The notes: generated by a model from the letters alone, not told the origin. DNA of 64,000 nt from Allobosea sp. (GCF_017308075.1 NZ_JAFKFX010000028.1:1-64000), one strand, 5' to 3'. Shown: positions 54,681-64,000, numbered from the stretch's first letter. Made by a program: numbers and translations.

Positions 54681-55238
54681 TCAGAACTTCACGCTCGGGG
54701 CGACTTCGATCTGTGCCCTGGTCTGCTCGCCGACATCGAAGAACTCGCGCGGGGTAAAGCCCATCTGCGGCGCGAAGAACACCGCCGGGAAGGCCTGGAT
54801 CGCGGTGTTGAACTCGCTGACGGCATTGTTGAAGAAGCGCCGCGCCGCGGCCAGCTTGTCCTCGACATTGCCGAGATCCTGCTGGAGCTGCTGGAAGTTC
54901 GCGCTCGCCTTCAGGTCGGGATAGGCCTCGCCGAGCGCGAGCAGCCGGCCGACGGCGCCGGTGAGCTGCTGTTCGGCCACGGCCTGGTCATGCGGGCCGG
55001 CCGCGGCCTGGGCCTGGTTACGGGCCTTGATGACGGCGTCGAAGGTTTCCTTCTCGTGGCTGGCATAGCCCTTCACGGTCTCGACCAGATTGGGAATCAG
55101 GTCATGCCGCTGCTTCAGCTGCACGTCGATGTCGGCGAAGGCCTGGTTGACGCGCTGCCGCATCGCCACGAGCCCGTTATAGGTCATGATCAGATAGATC
55201 ACGACGACGACGATCAGTCCCAGGACGGCCCAACCCAT
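54681..55238 (-). CDS. lemA: LemA family protein
   Basis: 185 aa with an N-terminal TM (MGWAVLGLIVVVVIYLIMTYN) and a long helical domain with LemA hallmarks (AFADIDVQLKQRHDLIPNLVETVKGYASHEKETFDAVIKARNQA; AYPDLKASANFQQLQQDLGNVEDKLAAARRFFNNAVSEFN). Precedes the M48 protease in a likely two-gene operon; LemA proteins are membrane-anchored helpers of unknown biochemical role. Confidence 0.93.
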   Translation of the reverse strand: MGWAVLGLIVVVVIYLIMTYNGLVAMRQRVNQAFADIDVQLKQRHDLIPNLVETVKGYASHEKETFDAVIKARNQAQAAAGPHDQAVAEQQLTGAVGRLLALGEAYPDLKASANFQQLQQDLGNVEDKLAAARRFFNNAVSEFNTAIQAFPAVFFAPQMGFTPREFFDVGEQTRAQIEVAPSVKF

Positions 55239-55400
55239 GGCGTTCTCCTCCGGCGCCGGCGAAACTGGCGCAACCTTGCATGAAGGCCGATGCAGGGGAA
55301 GCAGCCGGCCGAATTCACCGGCTGCGCATTGTCGGTGTCTGGCGAGGTTTCGCCCGCCGCGTGGTCGGCCGGTGGCCAGGACGCGCCCGTCCTGCCGAGG

Positions 55401-55507
55401 CTATAGCATCGGACCGAAAAGTGGACTCCATTTTTCGGAAGAATGCGATGCTATAACGATGAGATAGATCGCCGTGACCGCGTCCGAACGGACGCGCGGC
55501 GGTCTAG
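55401..55507. repeat. 107-bp dispersed palindromic repeat, copy 1
   Basis: Begins CTATAGCATCGGACCGAAAA and ends GGTCTAGG; over 80% identical by eye to 63622-63728. The left half is an inverted repeat (TATAGCATCG...CGATGCTATA), the right half a GC hairpin (CGCGTCCG...CGGACGCG). Its right end provides the TAG stop (minus strand) of the flavin oxidoreductase gene. Confidence 0.85.
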
Positions 55508-56511
55508 GCCTGGGCCATCACCGGGCCGAGCGCGGGCTGGATTTCGGCGAGCATCTCATAGGAGCGCTTGCGGGCGGCGTGATCGAAGACCGCCGAGGCG
55601 ACGATCAGCTCGTCCGCCCTGGTCTTCTCGACGAAGGCCTGCAGCTGCGCCTGAACGGTCGTGCGCGAGCCGACGAAGGAGCAGGCGAGCATGCGCTGGG
55701 CCTGCGCCTTCTCCGGGCCGGACCAGTAGCTCTCGATATCGTCGATCGGCTTCGCCAGCAGGCCGCGCTTGCCGCGCAGCATGTCGGCGAAGCGCTGCTG
55801 CACGGAGGTGAACAGGTATCGCGCCTCGGCATCGGTCTCGGCGACGACGACATTGCAGCCGACCATGGCATGGGGCTTGTCGAGCTGGGCCGAGGGCTGG
55901 AAACGCTCGCGATAGACGGAAAGCGCGTCCATCAGCGCATCCGGCGAGAAATGCGAGGCGAAGGCATAGGGCAGGCCGAGCATCGCCGCGAGCTGAGAGC
56001 CGAACAGGCTCGAGCCGAGGATCCAGAGCGGCACATTGCTGTCGGTGCCGGGGACCGCCTGGATCACCTGGTCGGGCTGGAGCGGGCCGAGCAGAGCCTG
56101 CAGCTCGAGCACGTCCTGGGGGAAGCGCTCGGCCGAATCGGCCTCGCGCCGCAGCGCCCGCCAGGTGCGCTGGTCGGTACCCGGCGCGCGGCCGAGGCCG
56201 AGATCGATGCGGCCGGGATAGAGCGCCTCCAGCGTGCCGAACTGCTCGGCGATCACCAGCGGCGAATGGTTGGGGAGCATGATGCCGCCGGCGCCGACGC
56301 GGATCGTCGAGGTACCCTCGGCGACATAGCCGATCGCGACAGAGGTCGCGGCGCTGGCGATGCCGGTCATGTTGTGGTGCTCGGCCAGCCAGAAGCGGGT
56401 GTAGCCGAGTTTTTCGGCATGACGGGCGAGATCGCGACTGTTGTGCAGCGCGTCGGCGGCCGTCGCGCCTTCGGTGATGAAGGCGAGGTCGAGGATGGAG
56501 AGGGGAAGCAT
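55504..56511 (-). CDS. LLM-class flavin-dependent oxidoreductase
   Basis: 335 aa from the ATG at 56511. Bacterial luciferase-like TIM barrel: [108 protein letters not shown]. These FMN/F420-type monooxygenase relatives (MsnO8 group) have diverse substrates. Its stop lies inside the 107-bp repeat. Confidence 0.9.
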   Translation of the reverse strand: MLPLSILDLAFITEGATAADALHNSRDLARHAEKLGYTRFWLAEHHNMTGIASAATSVAIGYVAEGTSTIRVGAGGIMLPNHSPLVIAEQFGTLEALYPGRIDLGLGRAPGTDQRTWRALRREADSAERFPQDVLELQALLGPLQPDQVIQAVPGTDSNVPLWILGSSLFGSQLAAMLGLPYAFASHFSPDALMDALSVYRERFQPSAQLDKPHAMVGCNVVVAETDAEARYLFTSVQQRFADMLRGKRGLLAKPIDDIESYWSGPEKAQAQRMLACSFVGSRTTVQAQLQAFVEKTRADELIVASAVFDHAARKRSYEMLAEIQPALGPVMAQA

Positions 56512-56637
56512 GCGGCCGATCCCTTGAGCGCGCCGGGCCAGCCGGCATTCGCTCTGCAGATTGGCTCCGCGGCGCGCCCGTGCAAGGGCGCCGGCACGCA
56601 TGAGCGACCGGCTCCCGGCGAGGGGCGGTGCTGCGCC

Positions 56638-57150
56638 CTATTGCGGCGAGACGACCGCGAGGTAGGGCGCGCTCGGCTTCTCGCTCGGCCCGGCGAGCGC
56701 AGGAACCGCGTTCTTCACCGGCTTCAGGCTCTTGAAATAGGTCGCGAGCGCGAGCGCGTCGGCATCGTTCAGCTTGCGGTAGCTTTCATAGGGCATGGCC
56801 GGCGACAGCATCCGCCCGTCGGGCCTGATGCCGGTGCGCACGGCCTTGATGATGTCGAGTTCGCTCCATTTGCCGAGACCGGTCTCCGGATCGGGCGTCA
56901 GATTGGGTGGGTAGAAGGTGCCGAGCCCGGGAATCTGGAAGCCGACCTCGGAGCCGGCGAAGCTGCGCGCCTTGTCCGGCTTGCCGAGGAAGACGCCGGG
57001 CGTATGGCAGCCGCCGCAATCCATGATTCCGGCGAGGTATTCGCCGCGCTGGACCCTTTCTTTCGGCGGGGCGCTGTCGGCACTGGCGCTGGTCGCTGCT
57101 GCGAACAGGGCGGCGGCGAGGAAGGCGAGACGGGGGAGGGGGCTGTGCAT
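56638..57150 (-). CDS. Periplasmic cytochrome c
   Basis: 170 aa from the ATG at 57150 with GGAG upstream. A signal peptide (to SASA) precedes a single heme site CGGCH (about residue 45) with axial Met in MLSPAMPYESYRKLNDADALALATYFKSL. Resembles the diheme-dehydrogenase-type cytochrome c subunits (GTFYPPNLTPDPETGLGKW). No dehydrogenase gene is adjacent. Confidence 0.9.
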   Translation of the reverse strand: MHSPLPRLAFLAAALFAAATSASADSAPPKERVQRGEYLAGIMDCGGCHTPGVFLGKPDKARSFAGSEVGFQIPGLGTFYPPNLTPDPETGLGKWSELDIIKAVRTGIRPDGRMLSPAMPYESYRKLNDADALALATYFKSLKPVKNAVPALAGPSEKPSAPYLAVVSPQ

Positions 57151-57674
57151 CGACGATGGCTCCTGGTCTGGCGCACGCAAGGGGCGCGGCCGATCACGAC
57201 GGATGGCGAGCTCAGAGCAGTATTCGCAACGACGGGCGGTAGTGGCGGGCGGCTGGCGAGCCGCGCGTCAAGGCCGGTTTATTGACATGTGGATGACCTA
57301 GCGGCAAGCGGACGGCCTGATCCGAACGGGGTACCCCAGGTCGGCAAGGAGGATTCGCCGCCGCGATGCGGTTTTTCCGGGCCGAAAGGCCCTGTCGGCT
57401 CTTGTCCCGAGGCCGGGGATCGACTAAATCCGGCTCGTCCGAAGGGCCGTGATCGATCACAGCCGGGGGCGGTCGAACCGGCCAGCTCCCGTTTTGCGTT
57501 TGGCGCGGCCTCTTGGATGCGGATCGGCCCCTGCGGCCAGGCGCCGCCGTCCTTGAAAAGGTCGGCAAGCTCCGTGAGCGGAGCACCGCGCGGTTCGATC
57601 CGGATCGCAACACCAACCCAATCGGCGCCCAGCCGGACATCCGCGGGATACGCGGCCGGCGTTCAGGAGCACTT
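57151..57674. other. Leader region of rpsA
   Basis: 524 bp without a supported gene; the open frames have no good start signals. It should hold the rpsA promoter and a long leader, as S1 genes are usually autoregulated, but I see no clear promoter boxes. cmk, the common upstream neighbour of rpsA, is absent. Confidence 0.5.
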
Positions 57675-59381
57675 ATGTCAGCTGTCGAAAGCTATCACGC
57701 GGGCCGCGAGGATTTCGCCGCTCTGCTCGAGGAATCGTTCACCCGGAACGAGGCCCTCGAAGGTACCGTCATCAAGGGCAAGGTCGTTGCCATTGAGAAG
57801 GACATGGCGATCATCGACGTCGGTCTGAAGACCGAAGGTCGCGTCGCGCTGAAGGAATTCACCGGCCCTGGTCGCGACCAGGAGCTGAAGGTCGGCGACG
57901 AGGTCGAGGTCTATCTCGACCGGATCGAGAACGCGCTCGGCGAAGCCGTCATCTCGCGCGACAAGGCCCGCCGTGAAGAGAGCTGGGTCAAGCTCGAGAA
58001 GGCGTTCGAGGCCCGTGAGAAGGTCATGGGCAACATCTTCAACACGGTTAAGGGTGGCTACACCGTCGATCTCGACGGCGCCGTCGCCTTCCTGCCGCGT
58101 TCGCAGGTCGACATCCGCCCGATCCGCGACGTCGGCCCGCTGATGGGTCAGCCGCAGCCCTTCGAGATCCTCAAGATGGATCGTCGCCGCGGCAACATCG
58201 TCGTCTCGCGCCGCACCGTCCTCGAAGAGACCCGCGCCGAGGCTCGCTCCGAGCTCGTCGCCTCGCTCGAAGAGGGCCAGGTCATCGACGGCGTCGTCAA
58301 GAACATCACCGAATACGGTGCGTTCGTCGATCTTGGCGGCATTGACGGCCTGCTCCATGTCACCGACATGGCCTGGCGTCGCGTCAACCATCCGTCCGAG
58401 GTCGTGACCATCGGCCAGTCGGTCAAGGTCAAGATCATCAAGATCAACCAGGAGACGCACCGCATCTCGCTCGGCATCAAGCAGCTGCTGGCCGATCCGT
58501 GGGATGGCATCGCCGCCCGTTACCCGGTCGGTGCGCGCCTCAAGGGCCGCGTCACCAACATCACGGACTACGGCGCGTTCGTCGAAGTGGAGCCGGGCAT
58601 CGAAGGCCTCATCCACGTCTCCGAGATGTCCTGGACCAAGAAGAACGTCCACCCCGGCAAGATCGTCTCGACCTCCCAGGAAGTCGACGTCGCGATCCTC
58701 GAGGTCGACCAGGTCAAGCGCCGCATCTCGCTCGGCCTCAAGCAGACACTCCGCAATCCGTGGGAGGTCTTCGCCGAGCAGCATCCGTCCGGTTCGGTGG
58801 TCGAGGGCGAGGTCAAGAACAAGACCGAGTTCGGCCTGTTCCTGGGCCTGGAAGGCGACATCGACGGCATGATCCATCTGTCGGACCTGGACTGGAACCG
58901 TCCGGGCGAGCAGGTGATCGAGGAGTACAAGAAGGGCGACATGCTGCAGGCTGTCGTTCTCGATGTCGACGTCGAGAAGGAGCGTATCTCGCTCGGCCTG
59001 AAGCAGCTCGGCGGCGATCCCTTCGTGGATGCCGGCGAGTTCAAGAAGGGCCAGGTCGTGACCTGCGAGGTCATCGACGTCAAGGAAGGCGGCCTCGACG
59101 TCAAGATCGCCGGCACGGACATGACCACCTTCATCAAGCGCGCCGAAATCGCGCGTGATCGTGCCGAGCAGCGCCCTGAGCGCTTCGCCGCCGGCGAGAA
59201 GGTCGACGCCCGCGTCATCCTCTTCGACAAGAAGGCCCGCAAGATCCAGGTCTCGATCAAGGCCCTGGAAATGGCCGAGGAGAAGGAGGCGATGGCCCAG
59301 TACGGTTCGGCCGACTCGGGTGCTTCGCTCGGCGACATCCTCGGCGCGGCCCTCAAGAAGGCCAACACCGAGAAGAAGTGA
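57675..59381 (+). CDS. rpsA: 30S ribosomal protein S1
   Basis: 568 aa with six S1 (OB-fold) repeats, e.g. [123 protein letters not shown] 57675 with AGGAG 6 bases upstream. S1 binds mRNA and helps initiation on structured leaders. Confidence 0.98.
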   Translation: MSAVESYHAGREDFAALLEESFTRNEALEGTVIKGKVVAIEKDMAIIDVGLKTEGRVALKEFTGPGRDQELKVGDEVEVYLDRIENALGEAVISRDKARREESWVKLEKAFEAREKVMGNIFNTVKGGYTVDLDGAVAFLPRSQVDIRPIRDVGPLMGQPQPFEILKMDRRRGNIVVSRRTVLEETRAEARSELVASLEEGQVIDGVVKNITEYGAFVDLGGIDGLLHVTDMAWRRVNHPSEVVTIGQSVKVKIIKINQETHRISLGIKQLLADPWDGIAARYPVGARLKGRVTNITDYGAFVEVEPGIEGLIHVSEMSWTKKNVHPGKIVSTSQEVDVAILEVDQVKRRISLGLKQTLRNPWEVFAEQHPSGSVVEGEVKNKTEFGLFLGLEGDIDGMIHLSDLDWNRPGEQVIEEYKKGDMLQAVVLDVDVEKERISLGLKQLGGDPFVDAGEFKKGQVVTCEVIDVKEGGLDVKIAGTDMTTFIKRAEIARDRAEQRPERFAAGEKVDARVILFDKKARKIQVSIKALEMAEEKEAMAQYGSADSGASLGDILGAALKKANTEKK

Positions 59382-59418
59382 TCCGCGGGCCGCGTCTCGC
59401 GGCCTGACCAGACCACCG

Positions 59419-59448
59419 GCCCGCGCGGAGAGATCCGCGCGGGCTTTT
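59419..59448 (+). terminator. rpsA rho-independent terminator
   Basis: An 11-bp GC stem (GCCCGCGCGGA at 59419-59429, TCCGCGCGGGC at 59434-59444), loop GAGA, then TTTT. Confidence 0.9.
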
Positions 59449-59463
59449 GTTTCGGCCGAGCTC

Positions 59464-59556
59464 GTCATTCTCGGACGAAGCGAAGCGCAGATCCGAGAAA
59501 CTCGGGACCAGAGAACACAGGTTTCCGAGATGGTCGGGTCAAGCCCGACCGTGACG
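59464..59556. repeat. Composite REP-like element
   Basis: Contains an imperfect palindrome (TTCTCGGA...TCCGAGAA, about 59468-59499) and the GGTCGGGTCAAGCCCGACC palindrome (59532-59550), bracketed by GTCATT/GTGACG ends. Same family as the palindromes at 43917, 49310 and 51397. Confidence 0.55.
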
Positions 59557-59575
59557 AGATGAGCAGGAGACGACC

Positions 59576-60865
59576 ATGGACCACGCGGCGATCGGCATCG
59601 ATTTCGGCACCACCAACAGCGTGGTCGCCCTTGCGCGCGCCGATGGCAGCGTCTCGACCCGCAGCTTTGCGACGAAGCAGGGCGCGGTCGACGCCTATCG
59701 CTCGGCGCTGATGTTCTGGCGCGAGGGGCGGCCGCCCAACACCCATGTCGCCCATGTCAGCGGCCCGGACGCGCTCGACATGGCGCTCGGCATGACGACC
59801 GAGCACCGCTTCCTGCAGTCGCTGAAGACCCATCTCTCCAGCCGCGCCTTCCAGGAGACCCGGCTCTTCGGCAAGCTCTTCCAGCTCGAGGACCTGATCG
59901 CGGTCTTCCTGAGCGATCTCTCGGCCGGGCTCGACGGACTCGCCGAGCGCCCGCTGATCTCCGGCCGCCCTGTGGTCTTCGCCGGCGAGCGCCCGGATGA
60001 GGAGCTGGCGCTCGGCCGGCTTTCGGGCGCCTATGCCAAGGCCGGCATGCCGCGCGTCGACTTCGCCTTCGAGCCCCTTGGCGCCGCCTATTGGTATGCG
60101 CGCGAGCTGAAGCAGGCGCAGACCATGCTGGTCGCCGATTTCGGCGGCGGCACCAGCGACTTCTCGGTGATGCGCTTCGAGCCCGGCGGAACGGGGCGCC
60201 TCGAGGCGATCCCGCTCTCGCATTCCGGTGTCGGCGTCGCCGGTGACACCTTCGACTATCGCATCATCGAGCATGCGGTGTCGCCACGCCTCGGCAAGGG
60301 CACGGATTATCTGTCTTTCGGCAAGCGCCTGCCGATTCCGGCGCACTATCACGCCGCCTTCGCGCAATGGCACCGGCTCTCGCTGATGAAGAGCCGCGAG
60401 ACCATGGCCGAGCTCAAGGCCCTGATCCGCGACGCGGTCGAGCCGGGTCGGCTCGAGGATCTGATGACGGTGATCGAATACGATCTCGGCTACGAGCTCT
60501 ACCGCGCCGTCTCCGCCACCAAGATCGCGCTGTCGAGCCAGGACGAAACGCGGCTGAGCTTCAGCCAGATGGGTGTCGAGATCGATCGTAGCGTGACGCG
60601 TGCCGCCTTCGAGGGCTGGATCGCCGAGGATGTCGCGGCGATCGAGCAGGCACTCGACGAGGCGCTGGCCAAGGCCGGTGTCGAGGCCGGAAGCATCGAG
60701 GCGGTGTTCATGACCGGCGGCACCTCGCATGTCCCCGCGGTCAGGGCGCTGTTCGACCGGCGCTTCGGGGCGCAGCGCATCCATATCGGCGATGCCTTCC
60801 GCTCGGTGGCGAGCGGGCTCGCCCTGTATGCGCTCGACCGGCACCGGGCCGAGATCGGCGCCTGA
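59576..60865 (+). CDS. Hsp70-family protein (YegD-like)
   Basis: 429 aa: only the actin/Hsp70 ATPase domain, without the substrate-binding domain and lid of DnaK. GIDFGTTNSVVALARADG, FVFAGERPDEE-type segment (PVVFAGERPDEELALGRL), FEPLGAAYWYARE, MLVADFGGGTSDFSVMRF, FMTGGTSHVPAVRALFDRRF. AGGAG precedes the ATG at 59576. YegD-like proteins are chaperone relatives of unclear role. Confidence 0.9.
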   Translation: MDHAAIGIDFGTTNSVVALARADGSVSTRSFATKQGAVDAYRSALMFWREGRPPNTHVAHVSGPDALDMALGMTTEHRFLQSLKTHLSSRAFQETRLFGKLFQLEDLIAVFLSDLSAGLDGLAERPLISGRPVVFAGERPDEELALGRLSGAYAKAGMPRVDFAFEPLGAAYWYARELKQAQTMLVADFGGGTSDFSVMRFEPGGTGRLEAIPLSHSGVGVAGDTFDYRIIEHAVSPRLGKGTDYLSFGKRLPIPAHYHAAFAQWHRLSLMKSRETMAELKALIRDAVEPGRLEDLMTVIEYDLGYELYRAVSATKIALSSQDETRLSFSQMGVEIDRSVTRAAFEGWIAEDVAAIEQALDEALAKAGVEAGSIEAVFMTGGTSHVPAVRALFDRRFGAQRIHIGDAFRSVASGLALYALDRHRAEIGA

Positions 60866-60956
60866 ACCGATCCTTGGCCGCCATGCGGCATTTGCCGCCT
60901 TGCCCGCCTGCCATGGCGCGGCTAAACCACTGGCCTTGCCTACCGGAGCCGCCGAC

Positions 60957-61925
60957 ATGTCGACTGACGCCGATCTGCTCGCCGACCGCCGCAGCCTGAG
61001 ACGCAAGCTGTCGCTCTGGCGCCTGCTGGCGCTGGCGGGGGTCGTCGTCATGCTCGTCGGCGCCGCACTCGCCTGGACCGGACGCCTGCCCGGCAGCACC
61101 GCTCAGGCCCATATCGCTCGCGTCACCATTTCCGGCTTCATCTCCGGCGACAGGCGCACCCTCGACCTGCTCAAATCGCTCGAGGATAGCCGCGCCAGCG
61201 CGGTGATGCTGCGGATCGACAGCCCCGGTGGCACCACGACCGGTTCGGAAGCGGTGCATGAGGCGGTGCGCAGGCTCGCCGCCAAGAAGCCGGTGGTCGC
61301 CGTGGTCGACGGGCTCGCCGCTTCCGGCGGCTACATCGTCGCGCTCGGCAGCGACCGCATCGTCGCCCGCCAGACCTCGCTCGTCGGCTCGATCGGCGTG
61401 CTCTTCCAGTTCCCCAACCTCGCCAAGCTGATGGACACGATCGGCGTCAAGGTCGAGGAGGTGAAGTCGAGCCCGCTCAAGGCTGCGCCCAATGCCTTCG
61501 AACCCGCTTCGCCGGAGGCGATCGCCGCACTCCGCCGCGTGGTCGAGGACAATTACGACTGGTTCAAGCGGCTGGTGCGCGACCGCCGCCATCTGAACGA
61601 TCCCGAGCTCGCCGCGGTCTCCGATGGCCGGGTCCATTCCGGCCGCCAGGCGGTCGGACTCAAGCTGATCGACGAGATCGGCGGTGAGGGCGAGGCCATC
61701 GCCTGGCTCGAGCGCGAGAAGGGCGTCGGCAAGTCCTTGCCGGTGCGCGATTGGCGCCGCCGCAGCGAGAGCTCCTCCTTCGGAATCTGGAGCGCGGGCG
61801 AGGCGCTGGCGCGCGCGGCGGGGCTGGAGAGCCTGGCCGTGCTGATCGCCCGGGCCGCGGAGCAGCCCACCGGCCTGCGGCTTGACGCGCCCTTGGCGCT
61901 CTGGCAGCCTGCCGGCGAAAAATGA
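60957..61925 (+). CDS. sppA: Signal peptide peptidase SppA
   Basis: A 322-aa membrane-anchored serine protease (36-kDa type). One TM ([18 protein letters not shown]), nucleophile Ser in [14 protein letters not shown], and general-base Lys in [17 protein letters not shown]. It degrades cleaved signal peptides in the membrane. Just upstream of ihfB, a conserved alphaproteobacterial order. Confidence 0.93.
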   Translation: MSTDADLLADRRSLRRKLSLWRLLALAGVVVMLVGAALAWTGRLPGSTAQAHIARVTISGFISGDRRTLDLLKSLEDSRASAVMLRIDSPGGTTTGSEAVHEAVRRLAAKKPVVAVVDGLAASGGYIVALGSDRIVARQTSLVGSIGVLFQFPNLAKLMDTIGVKVEEVKSSPLKAAPNAFEPASPEAIAALRRVVEDNYDWFKRLVRDRRHLNDPELAAVSDGRVHSGRQAVGLKLIDEIGGEGEAIAWLEREKGVGKSLPVRDWRRRSESSSFGIWSAGEALARAAGLESLAVLIARAAEQPTGLRLDAPLALWQPAGEK

Positions 61926-61953
61926 CGATCTTACAAGCGGTTATATTGGCGCC

Positions 61954-62238
61954 ATGATAAAATCTGAACTCGTCCAGCGCATTGCCGAGCGCAACACCCA
62001 TTTGTATCAGCGCGACATTGAGAATATCGTCGGCTCGATCCTCGACGAGATCGTCAAGGCGCTGGCGCGCGGTGACCGGGTCGAGCTGCGGGGCTTCGGC
62101 GCCTTCTCGACCAAGCAGCGCGAAGCCAGGGTCGGCCGCAACCCGCGCACCGGCGATTCCGTCGAGGTCGACCAGAAGCTCGTTCCGGTCTTCAAGACCG
62201 GCAAGGAGCTGCGCCTGCGGCTGAACGGCAAGGCCTGA
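61954..62238 (+). CDS. ihfB: Integration host factor subunit beta
   Basis: A 94-aa HU/IHF protein: [91 protein letters not shown]. The RNPRTG tip inserts into the minor groove and bends DNA. Dimerises with IHF-alpha encoded elsewhere. It would also be available as host factor for the P4-type integrase of the element. Confidence 0.96.
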   Translation: MIKSELVQRIAERNTHLYQRDIENIVGSILDEIVKALARGDRVELRGFGAFSTKQREARVGRNPRTGDSVEVDQKLVPVFKTGKELRLRLNGKA

Positions 62239-62261
62239 GCGGCGCGAGCGGAGGTTACCGA

Positions 62262-62597
62262 ATGAAGGCTTTCTTCAAGGCGCTCGTGCTCGTCCCGGTG
62301 GCGCTGCTGATCGTCCTGTTCTCGGTCGCGAACCGCGCGCCGGTTCGCGTCTCCTTCGATCCGATCAGCCGGGACCTGCCGGTTCTGGCCTTCGACGTGC
62401 CGCTCTTTGCCGTGATCCTGGCGGCCATTGCCCTTGGCGTGCTGATCGGCGGCTGCGCCTCCTGGCTGACGCAGAGCAAGCACCGCAAGGCGGCCCGCGT
62501 CAACCGGCGCGAGGCCGAGAAGTTGCGCGGCGAGGCGCAATCCTTGCGCGCCGCCGTTCCCGATTCCGCGCTGCCTGCGCTGACCAGCCGAGTCTGA
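62262..62597 (+). CDS. LapA-domain (DUF1049) membrane protein
   Basis: 111 aa with two TM segments (ALVLVPVALLIVLFSVANR; FAVILAAIALGVLIGGCASWL) and a basic helical tail (KHRKAARVNRREAEKLRGEAQSLRAA), the LapA pattern; the E. coli homologue acts in LPS assembly control. Immediately follows ihfB. Confidence 0.9.
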   Translation: MKAFFKALVLVPVALLIVLFSVANRAPVRVSFDPISRDLPVLAFDVPLFAVILAAIALGVLIGGCASWLTQSKHRKAARVNRREAEKLRGEAQSLRAAVPDSALPALTSRV

Positions 62598-62605
62598 TTC
62601 TTCCT

Positions 62606-63550
62606 ATGCGATTCTTTTCCGCCGCCGAGATCGACGGCCTGCTCACCTTTCCTGCGCTCGTCGATGCCCTGGGCGCCGCCTTTCGCGGCGATATCGTCAC
62701 CCCCGTCCGGCATCATCATGAAGTCGCGCGCCCGGACGCGACCGGTACGCTCCTGCTGATGCCGGCCTGGACCGGGCCCGAGATCTCCCCGGCCTATCTC
62801 GGCACCAAGGTCGCGACGGTCTATCCCGGCAATGCCAGCATGGGCCTGCCCAGCGTGATGGGCACCTATCTCCTGATGGACGGCGCCACCGGCAAGCCGC
62901 TGGCGGCGCTCGACGGCACGCGCCTGACCTTGTGGCGCACCGCCGCCGCCTCGGCGCTCGCCTCGCGCATGCTGGAGCGACCGGACAGCAAGCGCATGCT
63001 GATGGTCGGGGCCGGCGCGCTGTCCCCCTTCCTGGTCAAGGCGCATCGCAGCGTCCGCAATTTCGAGGACGTCGCGATCTGGGCCCGCCGGCCGGAAGCC
63101 GCGGCCGAGGTCGTCGCCGAACTGGTTGCGGATGGCATCGCGGCGCGCGTTGCCGAGGATCTCGAGGCCGAGGCGCGCCAGGCCGATCTGATCTCCTGCG
63201 CCACGCTGTCGCGCGAGCCGATCATCCAGGGGCGTTGGCTGAAGCGCACCGCTCATCTCGATCTGGTCGGCGCCTTCAACATGGCGATGCGCGAGGCCGA
63301 TGACGAGGCACTGCAGCGCGCCCATGTCTTCGTCGATACCGAGGCGGCGTTGCATGAAGGCGGCGATGTCGCCGTCGCGATCAAGGCCGGCGCCTATCGG
63401 GCCGAGCAGGTCGCCGGCACGCTGACCGGGCTCTGCCGCGGCGAATACGAGACCGCCGCCGAGCGCGACGACGTCACCCTGTTCAAATCGGTGGGGACGG
63501 CGCTCGAGGATCTGGCCGCAGCCATCCTGGTCTGGCAGCTCGCCAACTGA
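62606..63550 (+). CDS. Ornithine cyclodeaminase/mu-crystallin family protein
   Basis: 314 aa. Family pattern: MRFFSAAEIDGLLTFPALVDALGAAFRG, LLLMPAW, YLGTKVATVYPGN, LMDGATGKPLAALDGTRLTLWRTAAASALASR, NAD site MLMVGAGALSPFLVKAHRSV, HLDLVGAFNMAMREAD. Members deaminate ornithine to proline or act as imine/ketimine reductases; the exact reaction is not determined. Follows the lapA gene by 8 bases. Confidence 0.9.
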   Translation: MRFFSAAEIDGLLTFPALVDALGAAFRGDIVTPVRHHHEVARPDATGTLLLMPAWTGPEISPAYLGTKVATVYPGNASMGLPSVMGTYLLMDGATGKPLAALDGTRLTLWRTAAASALASRMLERPDSKRMLMVGAGALSPFLVKAHRSVRNFEDVAIWARRPEAAAEVVAELVADGIAARVAEDLEAEARQADLISCATLSREPIIQGRWLKRTAHLDLVGAFNMAMREADDEALQRAHVFVDTEAALHEGGDVAVAIKAGAYRAEQVAGTLTGLCRGEYETAAERDDVTLFKSVGTALEDLAAAILVWQLAN

Positions 63551-63621
63551 ACGCCTGTCCGGCTTGCCGGGCTAGCGGCGGAAGGCGGGCTGCGCCTTCC
63601 GTGAGCGTCGGGCGCCGACGC

Positions 63622-63728
63622 CTATAGCATCGGACCGAAAAATGGACTCCGCTTTCCGGAAAACTCCGACGCGATAACACTGAGATAGATCACCGTCACT
63701 GCGTCCGAACGGGCGCGCGGCGATCTAG
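63622..63728. repeat. 107-bp dispersed palindromic repeat, copy 2
   Basis: Same layout as copy 1 at 55401-55507: CTATAGCATCGGACCGAAAA, inner palindrome, conserved GAGATAGATC, GC hairpin, end GATCTAGA. Its right end supplies the TAG stop of the DUF3309 gene on the minus strand. Confidence 0.85.
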
Positions 63729-63895
63729 ACGCGCACCGGTGCGCCGCCGAGCGCGCCGAGCAGCCAGAGCACGAGTACGATCGCCAGCACCAGGCCGAGG
63801 ACGCCGCCGAGGCCGGCGCCGCCATAGCTGCGATGGCCGTAATACCCGCCGCCGAGCAGGACGATCAGCAAGACGATGATCAGGACGGTGGACAT
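63725..63895 (-). CDS. DUF3309 small membrane protein
   Basis: 56 aa: MSTVLIIVLLIVLLGGGYY..., two hydrophobic segments around a Gly-rich loop (GHRSYGGAGLGGVLGLVLAIVLVLWLLGALGG), the DUF3309 pattern widespread in Hyphomicrobiales. The ATG at 63895 has AAGGAGG upstream, and an EcfG promoter lies 60 bp further. The stop codon lies inside the 107-bp repeat. Confidence 0.88.
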   Translation of the reverse strand: MSTVLIIVLLIVLLGGGYYGHRSYGGAGLGGVLGLVLAIVLVLWLLGALGGAPVRV

Positions 63896-63954
63896 GATGC
63901 GCCTCCTTCGGGTCAGCGCGGCACCGTCGCCATTCGACGGGAGCGCAGTCGAAG

Positions 63955-63980
63955 AACGTCAGGCGCGCGGAGGAGGTTCC
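63955..63980 (-). promoter_or_regulatory. EcfG general-stress promoter of the DUF3309 gene
   Basis: On the minus strand GGAAC (63980-63976), 17 bases, then CGTT (63958-63955), an exact GGAAC-N16/17-CGTT match, 60 bp before the start codon. Confidence 0.78.
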
Positions 63981-64000
63981 GTCTCCTGTGCGAGGGCGGG

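Noticed and set aside
57513..57674. Upstream extension of rpsA
   Set aside because: The ATG at 57675 has a strong AGGAG and begins the conserved S1 N-terminus; the upstream part has no similarity.
57289..57828. 179-codon frame over the rpsA leader
   Set aside because: Runs into rpsA in another frame, with no start signal or recognisable domain.

Overview
The window reads as chromosome of a high-GC alphaproteobacterium, most likely order Hyphomicrobiales (Bosea- or Bradyrhizobium-like; the genus is inferred). The signs are alphaproteobacterial versions of dnaK-dnaJ, rpsA, sppA-ihfB, argG and queG, a TAXI-type TRAP transporter, an ornithine-lipid acyltransferase, EcfG-type stress promoters, PHO boxes, and dispersed palindromes of the kind common in this order.

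Region 1 (1-4912) is an insertion-sequence scrap yard. The end of an IS66 element has jumped into an IS3-family element. Next comes an AT-richer orphan gene for a 730-aa membrane-anchored protein, then a decayed fragment of a second, different IS3-family transposase.

Region 2 (4913-23914) is a complete-looking 19.0-kb integrated element. It lies between 14-bp direct repeats, and the right-hand repeat is the 3' end of an intact tRNA-Ser(GGA) gene. It has a P4-type integrase, two exported cargo proteins, an early leftward operon (unknown protein, a 38-aa basic protein, AlpA, small proteins, an initiator-like protein with iteron-like repeats inside its gene) and a tightly overlapping leftward late operon. 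The late operon holds a MerR-like protein, portal, a tail-chaperone-like protein, a fused prohead protease/major capsid, a decoration-like protein, DUF3168-like protein, an HNH nuclease fused to a P-loop kinase, head-tail connectors, both terminase subunits, a tape measure protein and one terminal unknown. I find no tail tube, baseplate, fibre or lysis gene. This looks like a capsid-forming phage satellite that may borrow tail and lysis parts from a helper phage yet carries its own tape measure. A defective prophage is the main alternative.

Region 3 (23915-64000) is core chromosome: a TRAP transporter, a YifB/ComM ATPase, a hybrid sensor kinase, OlsB (behind a three-half-site PHO box), an SDR-queG-GST cluster, uppP, nth, an Ada-like repair protein, dnaK-dnaJ (heat-shock promoter), csbD (EcfG promoter), a phytase-like exported protein (PHO box), kup, argG, lemA-htpX, a flavin oxidoreductase, cytochrome c, rpsA, an Hsp70 paralogue, sppA-ihfB-lapA, an ornithine cyclodeaminase-like enzyme and a 56-aa DUF3309 protein (EcfG promoter). 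Two copies of a 107-bp repeat each end on the stop codon of the neighbouring gene. Phosphate starvation, general stress and heat shock can each be tied to specific promoters here.
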